A model generated the notes under the pieces. The model ran no database searches. It worked only from the letters and a program-made list of their open reading frames with translations, and was not told the origin of the DNA. 64,000 nucleotides of DNA, taken from Guillardia theta CCMP2712 (lineage: Eukaryota > Cryptophyceae > Pyrenomonadales > Geminigeraceae). The position numbers were made by a program, and so were the translations under genes. Position 1 is the stretch's first letter; each line of letters begins with the position of its first letter. The DNA lies in NCBI RefSeq assembly GCF_000315625.1, contig NW_005434673.1, forward strand, positions 1-64,000, written 5' to 3'. Positions 21,555 through 33,540 of the stretch are shown here, piece by piece.

Positions 21555-24500
21555 ATGTACGGCCATGGCCTTGATAAGTCATCCGAGGATGATTCAGATG
21601 AAGAACTGATTGTAACATCCTATCCTCTTCGGAGTCCTGAGGATGAGTTGAACAGGGTGATAAGAGTTCTTGGTGGATGGGGTCAATTTCCATCGTTCCA
21701 AACTGGAATCCATTGCATGCATGTTGCATGGGGCTGTTTGCGTGCAAGAGCAAGTCAAATCGAAAATCAAGATGAGATAGAAACTTGGCGCGATGGAGGC
21801 ATAAGCCGATATAGCTTCTGCTCGGTCTTGGATGAAATGGGGGTTCTAAACAGAACCAAGGCCTCGTTGTTGTTTGATATGATTGTCGGTCACCGAGGCA
21901 CCGTCATGACCAAAGCAGACTTCTTCGGGAGAATGAGGTATGCAGATGTTAAGTTGGACTTCCGTGGGTCAGGGGATGAAGTTATTCAGCGAAGTAGCGA
22001 AGGCAGGCAGAGCTTGACGACGTGCAGCAATCCGCTGGCATGGAACTTGGACTTGAACTCGTCTGGTAGGAATCTGATACCGTACAAGCGAGACAAACTG
22101 CTCAAGATGGATGCTGGAAGAGAAGCTCATTGGAAACTTTCTGTTCGTGCCTCGTTCATAGCAATCAGTAATGAGCACCAAGTGAGGTTCAGAGAAATCA
22201 GACACCAGAGAGCTTTGCAAGAGTTGCAGCAGCTTGATCGATGTAAAACGTTTGTATACCTCGACAAAAACAGTTTTGCAAAACGCAAAAGAGATGTGAT
22301 GCGCGAGCTGGAGGTGGCGAACAGCATCTATGACATCCTTGGGCCCCTCGGCTCCTGCAGCTCCACGCCGACTGAGATCTCCGCCTGGGACGTCTCGAAA
22401 GGTCAGCGGGTCTGGGCGGGGGAAACTCCCTGGTCAGGATTCGAGCAGACGCTCGCTCCAAGGTCCCTCTTCTTCTGCTCCCCAGAGTACAGCGAGAGGA
22501 GCATCCCCTACCAATTTCACAAAGACCTTCCCGTCTTGCTCTCCTCCGCATACTCAAACTACAAGACCCGACGCACCCTCGAGAGTTTGTTGAAGCTCTG
22601 GGCCCTCCATCCCCTGCGAAGTTTCTTTGACTTGTGGCGCTCCGAGTGGAAGGCAGGAAAGGAGAACCTGAAAGCCGGCAAGCTGAAACCAGCTGAGGAG
22701 AAGGAGACGGAAGAGGTGAAGGAACGAGCTGCTCTGTGGCGACCGATCCAAGGCGCCTTGACGGGTGAGGAGATTTTTGAGCTGAAGAGAGACTTTGTAG
22801 GAAACAGAGCTTGGGATACAGAGATGGAGAGTGCTTTGCTCGAAGAGGATGCAGCAGCCGTCATGTCCAAGTCGAAGAAAGTCAAGACAGAGGACAAGGA
22901 TAACGAGGACAGCTCTACACGCATGCTGCTCAAAGATCCCGTACCCAAAGGATGTTACATGGGCGTTGAAGAACTTCTGAGAAGCAGACAAGTGTGGAGC
23001 TACAACTCTCTCCTTGACTCTCTTCGCCGTCAGATCGACTTCTTCATCAGCGTCAAGCAGGTTCCCAGCAGGTTGGAGCTCCCTGCTGAGCCCCAGACTA
23101 GGGAGACCGAACTCCCCAAGCGCAAGACCCTCGTCTTGCATGCTCCTCCCCCTCCTCCCTGCGACAACAGACCGGAGCTCATGCCCTTGACCCAAATCCG
23201 GCAGGTTCCCTATGATGGGCCGCAGTCGATACCCATCCCCGAGCTGCAGCTGCCAGAGGAAGAGGAGCTGCCAACCTTCCGCCCTCCTGTCCCACGAAAA
23301 GTCCCCAAGTTGGAACTCCTTGTCGGTAAGAGCAGTCTATCGCTTCCTTCGCACCTTCTCCTCTTCTCACGTTTACGACTTTCAGTCTGGGTGCGGAAAG
23401 AATGGAGCAAATCTGTGCTGCGATGGAATCGGTTGACACAACTCATCTCTCACCGAACGCACATCCTGAAGAAGCTAAGGAAGTACGGGAAGCAGATCCC
23501 AGTAGAGTATCTCCTCCTGCCCAACACGACGAGGCTGAAGCCGTATCCTGTCGGGGTCTACCGTAGACCCAAGAAGCCCGTCCTGCAGGATGAGCATGTG
23601 GTCGCCGAGCCTCCTCCCAAGCCTCCTCCTCTCAAGAAGATCCCAAACTTCGACTACACCTCCTCCACCTCCATCCCCAGCAGGCCCATACAGCCCCCGC
23701 TAGACATGCTCATGCACCGCGTGATGGGCGAGGCGCCAATCTTCATCACCGACTTCTCGGGAACGATGACGGGGGAGAGGCAGAGACAGCTCAAGGAGCT
23801 CGTCGCCTGCTTGCTCCGTCCGCTTGGCCCCGTTCGGAGGAGGACGCGGATGTGACAAGTCAGCCGAGGGAGGGGCAGCTGCTGACGCTATGCTGCAGGT
23901 TCGAGTTCCTGCGATTCAACGAGGGGTACGACGCGCATGGCACTGAATGTCCGGCGAGCGCGAGGAGACGTGGCGGCGAGGAGATCAGCACGTGGAAGCT
24001 GCGCAGGTGGACTGAGGAGAAGCTGAGGAGCGTTCAAGGATGGATCGCAACCTCCAGCACGCAGGAGGCTGTAGGAGAGCACGAGATGATCTGCACGAGA
24101 GGCGCGCGGGGCATGGCGAGTCGCCTGCTGGGAGCGCTGAGAGCCGCCATGCGTTGCAGCAACAGGTCGGAGGTCTGGCTGCTGACGGATGGAGACGTCG
24201 ATGAGCCAAAGAAGATTGAGAGCTTCATGAAGAGCTTGACAAGCCCCCCGCCTCCCATCCACTCTATTGCCTTCGCTCCCAACGACGACGGTGAAAGGTG
24301 AACCCCTCTCCTCTCCCTCCTCCTTCTCCCCCTCCCCCCCCCATGGCTTTCTCCTCCTCCCTTTCTCTGCCTTCTCCTCTCTTCATCTTCTCCTCCTGCC
24401 CTTCTCTTTTCATCCTCCACTCCTTGCATGCTGAGCTGAAGGCCCACAAAGGTTTCTGAGGAAGATGAGCCTGATGACTGGGGGAAAGTTCGTGCTGTAC

Positions 24501-26549
24501 GAGGAGGGCGCGGGTTTCGAGGAACGAGTGAGGCGGTACGACCTGGAGGAGACGAACTACCGGAAGAACTACGAGGCGCTGAAGGCGCAGGATGAACGAA
24601 ATCGGGCGGAGAAAGTTGCGGAACATGCGAGGATGGTGGAGAAGATTTACCGAGCGAACGAGGATAGTGTGCGAGAGTATCAGGAGGTGCTGAAGCAGCA
24701 CAAGGAAGACACGCTGAGGATGAAGGAAACAAAACTCGCCAAGATTATCGAGCAGAACCGCAAGGCCATGGAGGAGTACACGATGCAGGATAAGGCGGCG
24801 CGTCAGTCAGCGGAGGAGACGTGGAGGAGGAAGCTGGAGGATCGGATAGCAGAGAACCAGGAGGTGAAGGGGTTGGAGGAAGAGGAGGGGACAAGAACGC
24901 TGCAGCAAAACCTTGAGAGCATCGTGAGCATACAGAGGAGACATCGCGCGCACGTGCAGAACATCATCTCATCCAACGAGACGCTGCTTGCTCGAGCACG
25001 AGCCGAGCATGACGCTGCTGTCTTGGAGGTGAAGAGGAACAACGAGGCTCGACGCCAGGAGGCCGTCAAGGAGCACATGGAGGATGCGGCAAGGGCCCAA
25101 GAGCACAACGCGATGGTGCAGAGAGTCCGATCAGAGTACGATGAGGAGGGAAAACTTGTCCAGAGCCTCAACATACAGGGGCAGCAGAACCTGCACAAGA
25201 AGTTCCTGGAGGAGGAGGAAGAGTACGCGGCGAAGTTCGGAGGACGGGCCATGGAGGGCTACCTGACAGACATCCTGCTGGATGCCGAGGGGAGGCCGCA
25301 CGTCATTCCTCCCCTTGCCATGGAGGAGGAAGCAAGGGAAAGAGCTGCTCGCTGCAGTGGGGCAGACGAGGAGGAGAACCGAGAGGAGGGGGATCGACTC
25401 GATGGACGACAAGCTGAGTTCATGAGGGAAGTCTCGTATCGTGGTGACCTGCTCTTCGTGCTGAGCGACCGGCGCGGGGAGTTTGTTGGAGGATGGAAGG
25501 AGGGGCTGGGGGCATGGAACCTTTACGTGGAGATACTTCGGCGAGGGAGAAACTTTGAGCAGGGAAAGCTGGAGCAGTTCAGAAAGGTAGTGAGGACAGA
25601 GCAGGAGATTATCCGCAGGCTGGGGGAATGGGCTCGTAAACTGGACAAGAACTTCGAGAAGTTCTACATCCCCGACGAGAGGTTCTTCATCAGCATGATG
25701 GACAACAAGAGTCGACTAGCGTTTCTCAACAGCCTGAGATTCCACGTGAGATCCGAGAGGGAGGAAAGGAGGGGGGTGGGAGGGAGACGAGGAGCAGGCA
25801 AGAGAGAAGGCAAGATGACGAGGTTGCAGATCTGTGGGAGGCGCGAGATGTTGCGGGCTGTGACCGAGTGGCTGCTGGAGGTGGAGGAGGTTCTTTCGCT
25901 CAACTGGCGCCTAAGGTTTCCTACTCCACCGTTCCTCTCCTCTGTTTTTCCCTCCTCTCTTATCCCCTCCCCTCCCCTCCCCTCCCCTCCCCTCCTCTCT
26001 TCCCCTATCCTATCCTATCCTATCTTCACTCCCCATCTCTCTCGCTCCTTTTGACCCTCGTGGTTCTCCGTTAGACGGCAAGCGAGTATATCGCATCGCT
26101 GCCTGTGCAACGAGCTGAGAAGGCGAGACAAGGCGGCGAGGAAGGTCGACAACCTTGTCGTAGCCGCTTGACAGCCTGACGGGCACGCAGGAGGCTGCGG
26201 CTGAGCACGCGAAGAAGGTGCAGGCGATCGCGAGGCACAACATGTGGGTGAAGAAGCTCGAGAGAGTGAGGAAAGGTGCTCCACCCTCACCTCGCTCCTC
26301 CCCCTGCTGACCCTCCAGCAGCCGCAGACAGTGACGTCCCAACCTGCAAATTCCTCATCTCAATTCTCATCACCATGTCTGCTGGAATCAAAGGTCTCCT
26401 CCTCCTCCTCCTCCTCCTCCTCCTCCTCCTCCTCCTCCTCCTCCTCCTCCTCCTCCTCCTCCTCCTCCTCTCCTCCTCAGCTGATACTCGAGGCAGGGTC
26501 CGCCACAATCTCCCCCGAGCTGCTGGAGGTGACGCCTGCTGCCTCGTGA
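21555..26549 (+). CDS. Large von Willebrand factor A domain protein with long coiled coil (3' end uncertain)
   Basis: The first good ATG is at 21555 (MYGHGLDKSSEDDSDEE). Exon 1 runs to 23325, followed by 23386-23851, 23898-24297 and 24452-25915, probably interrupted by an in-frame intron at about 25747-25830, then smaller exons. The VWA domain spans the exon joins: FITDFSGTMTG (MIDAS DxSxT-like), FEFLRFNEGYDAHG, then VWLLTDGDVDEPKKI, HSIAFAPND and FLRKMSLMTGGKFVL. After it comes a long Glu/Lys/Arg coiled coil. The N-terminal ~700 residues are unrecognised, with Pro-rich and WRSEWK-type segments. The layout recalls VWA3-like proteins of ciliated cells (inference). A stop at 26171 is possible; if an intron removes it, coding continues through EAAAEHAKKVQAIARHN to 26549. 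Upstream exons near 21330-21520 are also possible. Confidence 0.68.
26394..26476. repeat. (CCT)n / (CTC)n microsatellite, about 27 units
   Basis: A nearly pure trinucleotide run inside a probable intron near the 3' end of the VWA gene. The poly-Leu, poly-Ser and poly-Arg frames over it are artefacts. Confidence 0.95.
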
Positions 26550-26850
26550 TTTGCTGGGTGACTGACGCCTGCTCAGCTGCTGCTGCAGTACGTGAGGGGA
26601 GATCTGAGTCAGCTCGTGCTAGAGAGAAGCATTCACGGACTCGTCGGCGGGAAAATCGGAAGAGCCATTATGGCATGGAGAAAGAATTGAAAGAAATGGA
26701 GAAGATACAGATGAAGAGGGAGCAGGGAGCAGGAGGGAGAGGCTGTAATCTAATGTACCATACTGCATGTACAGGCGAATGCAGGAACAAGCATATGAAA
26801 AAAAAACATTTCATGAAAGAATAGGTAGCAGAACAACCCCAACCAGCGTC

Positions 26851-28449
26851 TTAACAGATCACGCAGCCATCCGCCTTGGGATTTCCATTCTTCAGCAGAC
26901 TTTCCATCTGCTCCTTATCTTTCTTCGCGCACATATCCTGAGCCACTTGCAGCGGGGTGTATCCCTGATTCATCTGCCACGTATCGTGAGTCCTCCTCCT
27001 CCCCCACCGAATCTCAACGTCTCCCAGCGCGCCTTCCCATCTCACCTTGGTGTCCGTGCAAGCTTTGTATCTCAACAGGATCTTCGCGGCATCCACAGCT
27101 CCGTTGTAAGCAGCGTAGTGCAGAGCAGTGCAGCCCTTGAGGAGGATCAGAGGGGGGGGGAAGGGGAAGAGGGCAAACCTTGCAATCTTGGAGGTTAACC
27201 TTGGCTCCATTCTTAAGAAGAAAAAGAACAACATCTGCCTTGTTCTCCTGCGCTGCATAGTGAAGCGCGACCGCACCCTGCGAACAAGCAACGCATGAGG
27301 GAGGTGCAGATATATCGAGATGAGCGTCCACCTTATTCCTTTCCGACTTCTCTGGATTTGTTGGCATGTCTACGACAGCCTTCGCCTCCACCAACGCCTG
27401 CAGTTTCTCAGTCTCTTCCAGTATTCTTAGAAATTCTCACCTTCACGCATTTGAGATCTCCGCCATAGCAGGCGTCATGGAGTGGCGAACAGCCGTTCAC
27501 TTTGTCGTATGAGTTGATCTGCGCGCCAGCCTCCAGCAGCAGCTTCAAGTTTGCCTGCCATCGACAGAGGTCAGATGGTTGTATCAGGACTGCAGTACTC
27601 ACAAATGACTGGGAGAGAGCAGCGTAATGCAGCGGGGTGATGCCCTCGTTGTCAGCCAGGTCCACGTCCGCTCCCCGCTGGATCAGAATCTTCACGCACT
27701 CCACATCTCCACTAAGAGGAGCAGGTAAGAACCGTCAAGGGGAAAATCACGCGTCAAGCATCAGATCGCGTCAAGCATCAGATCGTGTCAAGCATCAGAT
27801 CGTGTCAAGCATCAGATCGCGTCAAGCATCAGATCGCGTCAGTCTAGAGTCAAGCTGACCTGGCACAGCGGGCAAGCGGCGTCCTTCCCTTGTTGTCTCG
27901 AGCATCGCACTGCGCTCCTTTATCCAGAAGCCACTTCACCTGAAGGCAACGTCAGCTTCAAATGATGGGACACACAAGGTGACCAGGTCAGGCCTGCCGG
28001 TAAATGCCGCAAAGTGCAGGTATGTCTCGCCGAACTCGTTACTGGCTTGCAATCCCTCTCCTGCAACCGTGAGCTTATTGATACTTGAAAGATCCTATGA
28101 GAACAGATGTAAGGAAAGCTTGAAACAGTAAGAAATTACCTTCAAAGTCTTCACAAAAGTTTCCTCCTGTTCTTCACTGTACAATAGACACTGAGCCTTC
28201 TGTCCTGACTCTTGCACAGCTGGGCCTTGAAACTGAGGTCCAATGAGTGAAACGAGGGACGGAACCGCATTTCAACACCTCAGTACGAGATCTCTTGAGA
28301 GATGTCCTCGACGAAGACCTGGTTGATTTCTCTTTCTTTGTCTGACTCTTGCTGAGACTGGGCTCCTCTTCTTCCTGGGCACTGACATCGGATTCGTTGA
28401 CTTCCGTATGCGAGGCAGTGCTCCGTCGACCCCCAGGAATACGAGCCAT
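26851..28449 (-). CDS. Ankyrin-repeat protein ending in a CaaX-like box
   Basis: About nine short exons on the minus strand. The ATG at 28449 gives MARIPGGRRSTASHTE, then a Ser/Lys/Glu-rich N-terminus with basic clusters. Later exons supply ankyrin units: ETYLHFAAFTGR, KGRTPLARCA, EGITPLHYAALSQSF, NGCSPLHDACYGGDLKCVK, GAVALHYAAQENKADVV, GCTALHYAAYNGAVDAAKIL and QGYTPLQVAQDMCAKKD. The protein ends ADGCVIC, where CVIC fits a CaaX prenylation motif, so a membrane-anchored adaptor is a reasonable inference. Introns are short; one carries a tandem repeat (27755-27845). The gene converges on the VWA gene to its left. I cannot tell its partners. Confidence 0.8.
27755..27845. repeat. 17-bp tandem repeat inside an intron of the ankyrin gene
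   Basis: About six copies of a unit like GTCAAGCATCAGATCGC, with C/T alternating at one position. Confidence 0.92.
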
Positions 28450-28499
28450 GTTATCCACCCTTCGACACTGCCCACCGCGTCAGAAAAACATCATTATAC

Positions 28500-29330
28500 T
28501 CCAACTTAAAGGAATCACAAACGTTTAATCTGTTGGAAGAATGAATTTGATCCTTCTTGGCTTATCTGATTGTTTTGCCCCTGACCACACTATACTTCCA
28601 ATCTTGTCCTCCCTCGCCCGTCTCACGTTTTCTTACCTCCATGCCAGCACCTTTGTTCACCCTCTTCACTTCCACACACTTCCAAGAACCCTCCCGTTGT
28701 CACCCTGTAAGCTCAGACATCCAACAAGCTCCATCTCAATTTTTCCCCTCCTTTTCTTTCAGTTGATCCCCTAATCCCCGGCCTGGTCCTGTCTCGTCTC
28801 ATACTTTCTCATCTCTCGTCTCACACTTTCTCATCTTCGCGCCTCTTTCAATCTCATCTCATGTTTTCGTCTCGCCTCTTATCTTCTCTCCCCGCTCCTT
28901 CTCTCTCCTCTCCTTCCCTGTTTCTTGTTGATAGTGCCATTTTGGCGCCAAGCCCCTACATCCACCCCTGTGCATGGCACCCCTGCAAGCTGCATAGGAC
29001 CCCCCAATCATAGATAAAAGTACCCCTGAATTATACAGAGAACAATCAAATGAATCCACCCCTACCCAGTGGGTTTTCAAATGATCATCGGACAGCGTTC
29101 CTCCTCCCGGGCCGGTCCCCATCAAAGAGTTCGCGAACCGTGCCGGGTTGCCCGTCTGAGTCACTGAGTCTACGGACCTGTCCAGTGTCAGAGTCGGAGA
29201 GTCAGAGTCAGACTACAGTCAGAGTCAGACTCGGTCGTCAGAGTCATCAGAACGGTCACGGCCGGGCAGACCGATTACTGACTCGGAGTAACGGTCTGTC
29301 GGGCGGGTGCTCATAGGAAAAATGGCAAGA
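28500..29330. other. Gene-free region: pyrimidine tracts, CCCCTACC tracts and a GGCCGG-rich island
   Basis: Upstream of the ankyrin gene the sequence is T/C-rich (28540-28920). It then carries CCCCTACATCC, CACCCCTG and CCACCCCTACCC tracts (28950-29070), a GC-rich part with GGCCGG (29105-29150, 29250-29300), and TCAGAGTCAGAG repeats (29150-29250). I see no supported gene. Confidence 0.6.
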
Positions 29331-29719
29331 TTTTTTTTTCTTTATTGACTGAAAAAGAAGGGCAAACCGGAGCAAACAAAGGAGGACGAGGATAAAGCCT
29401 AGCACGCAAACGATATACTGCCGAAATAGGCGAGCACGCAAACGATGACAGGCAAACACGCCGGTCCCCCTCAGGGCCTTGCCGAAGGACCTGCTTGGTG
29501 AAGTGCTGTACCGGGCGCTTTGACTTTTTTAGTTCAAGGCCTCAATCAAAAGTCGCAATCCGTCAAGTTCTTTCGTTTTCAATATTTGAGAGACACTTTT
29601 CAAATATATTCAGGAACCCGTCAAATCTGCCCGTTTGACTTGGCGGCGACATGGGGAAGGTACGAAGCTGCAACGACAGAGCAGGGAGAGGAAGGAGGAG
29701 GAGGAGGAGGAGGAGGATT

Positions 29720-30010
29720 GAGATGATGAACATGATAATGATCATGATGACATAATGATGGAGATGATGATGATGATCACGATGATGATGATGATGAGGA
29801 TGGAGATGACGATTACGATGATCATGATCATGATCATGATCATGACGACGATGATGATGACGATAATGATGATAACGATGATGATTATGGGGACGTTGAT
29901 GATGTTGATGATGATGGAGTTGATGATGTTGATGATGATAACGATGAGGATGACGATGAGGATGACGAGGACGAGGAGCAGAGGGAGGAGGAGGATGAAG
30001 AGGATGAGGA
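29720..30010. repeat. Degenerate (GAT)n / (GATGAC)n microsatellite
   Basis: A 290-bp run of GAT, GAC and GAG triplets. All three sense frames and the antisense frames are open only because of composition, giving poly-Met/Thr, poly-Asp-like or His-rich frames. Confidence 0.95.
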
Positions 30011-30224
30011 CGAGGATTGGGATGCCGTGGATGGACGATGGAGGAGGAGAGGGGAGGATCAAGAACAAATGTGTGTCCAGGACATGGCCCATGATATATC
30101 GATGAATGCGTTTGTGAATTACATAATGAGTAGAGGTGCAGCATATCTGTGGTAGAATCCATTCATCGTCTTATTCAATTTTCTTTCCATACTGCGTTTC
30201 AAATATCCGTGACGAAAAGATCAG

Positions 30225-33200
30225 GTTTCACTTCTTGATGTGGTTCAAGGGGAAGGGGCGCAGTCAAAGTCAACCACACCGGCAGTTCAGCCGTCTGTCA
30301 CCGGGTCAGCAGTCACAGGGCAAGGAAGCAAAGCGACCATCATCACCAATCCCGATCAGATTCGTTTGTTGTACATCATCTCGAAATATTCCAGTCCTGC
30401 GCGTCAGGTTTGACGTCCTTCTTTTTCCTCACTCCTGACGTCGCTATAGCCTGGCGATGAGGAGCTTTGCATGCGGAGGCTTCCCTTGGTTGTTCTCATG
30501 TATGAAGCCATTATTGAAGACGTGCTGGACTACGATTACGCTCCTGTATGGTCTCAAAGTATGCTGGATATGTTGCTGATAAGATTGTCACAGGTTGCGG
30601 TGAACGTTTGCCATGAAGGGATTTCACGCAACGTCTGGATGAATGTGACTCAGGAGGGCATCCATGCCCTGGACGATTTCATTTCGAAGAATTTGTGTCG
30701 GAATATCAAGCTGCAGAGTAAGGATTTCTCTGCAGTAACAGCGTATCAGATTACAGAGAAAGGGCTCAATTTTCTTGCAAGGGCACCCAAAGAGATTTTG
30801 ATGGCAGTGGACGACTTCTTGTATCGTTCTGGTGATGTACTCCAGGTGCTGACGAAACAAGCGACGTGATAGCTGCTTGAGGTATCAAAATGACAAGTCA
30901 TGACAGGTTCGCTTTAACGGCTCGGATTTCGAGATATACACATCTAGCGGTTTTTCACAGCAGTCAGGAGTCACAGATACGGAAGATGTGAGTTACGTCT
31001 CAAGCCCCTGGCTGCCGCAGAGTTTGCGCTACACCTCGAAACCATTGCGAAGCTTTGCTCACCGGGCATACGAAGCGGCAGAGGGGATCAGTCAATTGAA
31101 TGACGAGCTGGACTCAGCCATGTGACGTTGCCATGTGGATGTCTCTGCTTCCAGTGATCGAACACCCGCAGACGGCTGCGAAACGTCAACCTCCTCGTCG
31201 CTGAGTGGATTCCCCTGGGCCCGAATCAGCTCTGGTACCTCATGGACCGTCTGGGCGTCCTCGATCGTTGCCAGGTCAGCCCCAGCAGCTGTGACCTCCT
31301 CGTCTGACGAGCCGTAGGGGGGCATGTTCACAGCTCAAGTAGACAACAACCCGGCGAAGAGCAAGTTTCAGTGTCCCGTCGGGTGAGTGCGACAGGTTGA
31401 ACAGTTGCTGAGAGAGGTGACGGGCTTACCAGCCTGACTGCGGTGAGGGTTCTCGACTTTGACCTCAGCGAGGCCGTCAACTTCGAGGCTGAGATTCTGT
31501 ACCCGGAAGAGCCTGGCATCGTTCAGGTGCGCCCATGGCTGCAGCTGCGGCAGCAACTGTGAGCAAGGGAGCAGGTGGAGTACTTCGGGATGCATATGGA
31601 CGTAGATGGAGGGATCATGATCGGGCTGAAAGTGGAGGCGATTGAGAAGTCTCCAGCAGAGCAGCTGAGCATCGACTTGATCAGTCGTCTGGTTGTCGAC
31701 ATCATGAATGACTCGTCTCGCATCATTGGCGATCTGCTCTCCGAGTACCAGAGGGTTCAGGTAGATGGATGTTGTTGGTTCCAATGCTGCTGATCGTGGG
31801 CAGATGAACATGGTCTTCCGAGGGGAGTCTTTCTCACGCGAAAAGTTTGTCCTCTACCTGGCCGACTCGATTGAGCCCTTGACCAAGGCCGAAGCCTACA
31901 TGAACGACGCGCAGTTTGTGGCTGAGCTACGGCAGGTTGCCCTGTAGATGCTCACGAAGGGATGCGGACTGACCTCATGTAGATCGTCGGAGATTTGCAG
32001 TCCGTGCACTGCCTGAGCAGCGAAGACGTGGTGATCCTGGGGTCGAAGGGATGTATCGCTGCTGGGCCTCGTTGCAAGATGAATGAGGAGCTGCTTGCTC
32101 GCTTCATGGTCCTCGGAGCAAGAGACAACTTCGTCAAGTCTGTCTTCGTGCGCCTCAAAGTCCTCAACTCCGAGCTACTGCACATCCGAGATCTCCTCAT
32201 CAAGCACAACGAGCATCCCAATAGAGGAAACGTCATCCGTGAGAAACTTGCGGATGCTTCCCGTGACATCTCCCTGCTCAAGGAGCTCCAGCAGTACCTC
32301 GTCGAGTCCCTCCAGGGCTTCAGAGTCCCTCCCCTCCCCTCGGAACTTTCAGGGCGGAAGATGTACAGCTTCCTCGACCTGCACTCGAGGCTCAAGGACG
32401 CCGTGCTGCGAGCTCGCGATCTTTACAAGCTGATCGAAGGAGCTGAGAACGAGTACAGGACGCTGGTGAAGATGATGGACGTTGTGGGGAAGTCAGCGCT
32501 GGAGCAGGTGGTGAAGTTCACCAAGCAGAACACTCAGGATCTCGTGCAGAACAGCTTGACGGAGGCGAGAAACGCCCAGGGCATGCAAATGGTGAACATC
32601 ATGATGGCAGGGAACTTCATCTTCGCACTTATCGACAAGGCGGTTGGAGGCGTCGAGAACTGGAATGGAGACTACGACAAGGAATGGCTCATCGTCCTTG
32701 ACCGCAACTTCCCCCTCTCAATCTTCGGCTTCCACGTCATCGCCTTCATCCTCTGGTCCTGGCTTCTCACCTCCCTGCTCAACCACCTTGCGGCCGAGGC
32801 TGACGGATATCTTATTTGGCGTCTCAAGATGAACCGCAAGATCGACCCTAAGGCCATGACGGCCTGGGCGAGTACGAAAGTTCTCATCAGCAGCAGCGTC
32901 GACATGGACCGGACAGTCCGGCCGGCGCGGAAGATGCGAAAGGCGTACTGGGAGGAGACAAGTCACAGCAGGTGGAAGGGACCAGCCCCCCTGCTGGAGA
33001 TTTTCTACGACGAGACCAACGGATTCCTCCTCCAAGTTGTCTTCTCGTACCAAAAGACCAAGTGCGTTCTTCCTCCTCCTCCTCCCCCTTCTCTTTCTAC
33101 TCCTCCTGCCCCTTCTCTTTCTACTCTTCCTCCTTTTCCTCCTTCTCTCCCACGATCTAACGACTTGCAGGTCTGAGCTCTCGCAGCCCGAGCTTCTCAA

Positions 33201-33300
33201 CCTCTTTCAAGATGATCTTGTGGCTAATCGCATCCTCAAGTCCGAAGACCGTCTCCTCCTCCCAGAGTTCGACGCGGATGCCATCGCCGACATTGACTGA
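30225..33300 (+). CDS. Large protein with two C-terminal membrane segments, unknown function, about ten exons
   Basis: Exons joined by short GT-AG introns give a continuous frame: KATIITNPDQIRLLYIISKY, PGDEELCMRRLPLVVL, VAVNVCHEGISRNVW, VRFNGSDFEIYTSSG, a Ser-rich exon, GGMFTAQVDNNPAKSKF, LTAVRVLDFDLSEAVNF, VEYFGMHMDVDGGIM, MNMVFRGESFSREKF, IVGDLQSVHCLSSEDV and a final exon from 33173. Near the C-terminus are two hydrophobic segments (MVNIMMAGNFIFALID and FGFHVIAFILWSWLLTSLL) separated by VGGVENWNGDYDKEW, then a cytosolic-looking basic tail ending DADAIADID. The helical region before the first TM (LVQNSLTEARNAQGM) is unusually well ordered. I recall similar unnamed proteins in protists but no function. 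The 5' end is uncertain: a TGA lies just before the first exon, so further exons upstream are needed. Confidence 0.62.
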
Positions 33301-33540
33301 GAATCTCACCCTTCCTCCCGTTCCCTCCCTCCTTCCCACCTATCTCTTTCTCCTCTCTCTCTCTTCTCCCTTCCATCCTTCTCGCTTCTCCTCTCTCTTC
33401 TCCCTTCCTCCTATCTCTCTCTCCTCTCTCTCGCCCTTCCTCACTCCGACTCCTCCTGTGTTTTATTTCTCTCCTACTCCATCCCTTCCTCTCTTTCCCC
33501 TCCCCTCCTACATTGGATTGCAACCCCTTTATCTCTCTGC
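33301..33540. other. Short pyrimidine-rich gap between convergent genes
   Basis: TCTC/CTTCC-rich sequence between two facing stop codons. It probably holds both 3' UTRs. Confidence 0.5.

Noticed and set aside
29563-30162. 199-codon His/Ile-rich frame and Met/Thr-rich frames
   Set aside because: They are translations of the (GAT)n microsatellite in various frames.
32083-33200. Ser-rich plus frames and Arg-rich minus frames over the TM-protein gene
   Set aside because: Shadow frames of the exon 31983-33063, which is supported by codon pattern, hydrophobic segments and splice sites.
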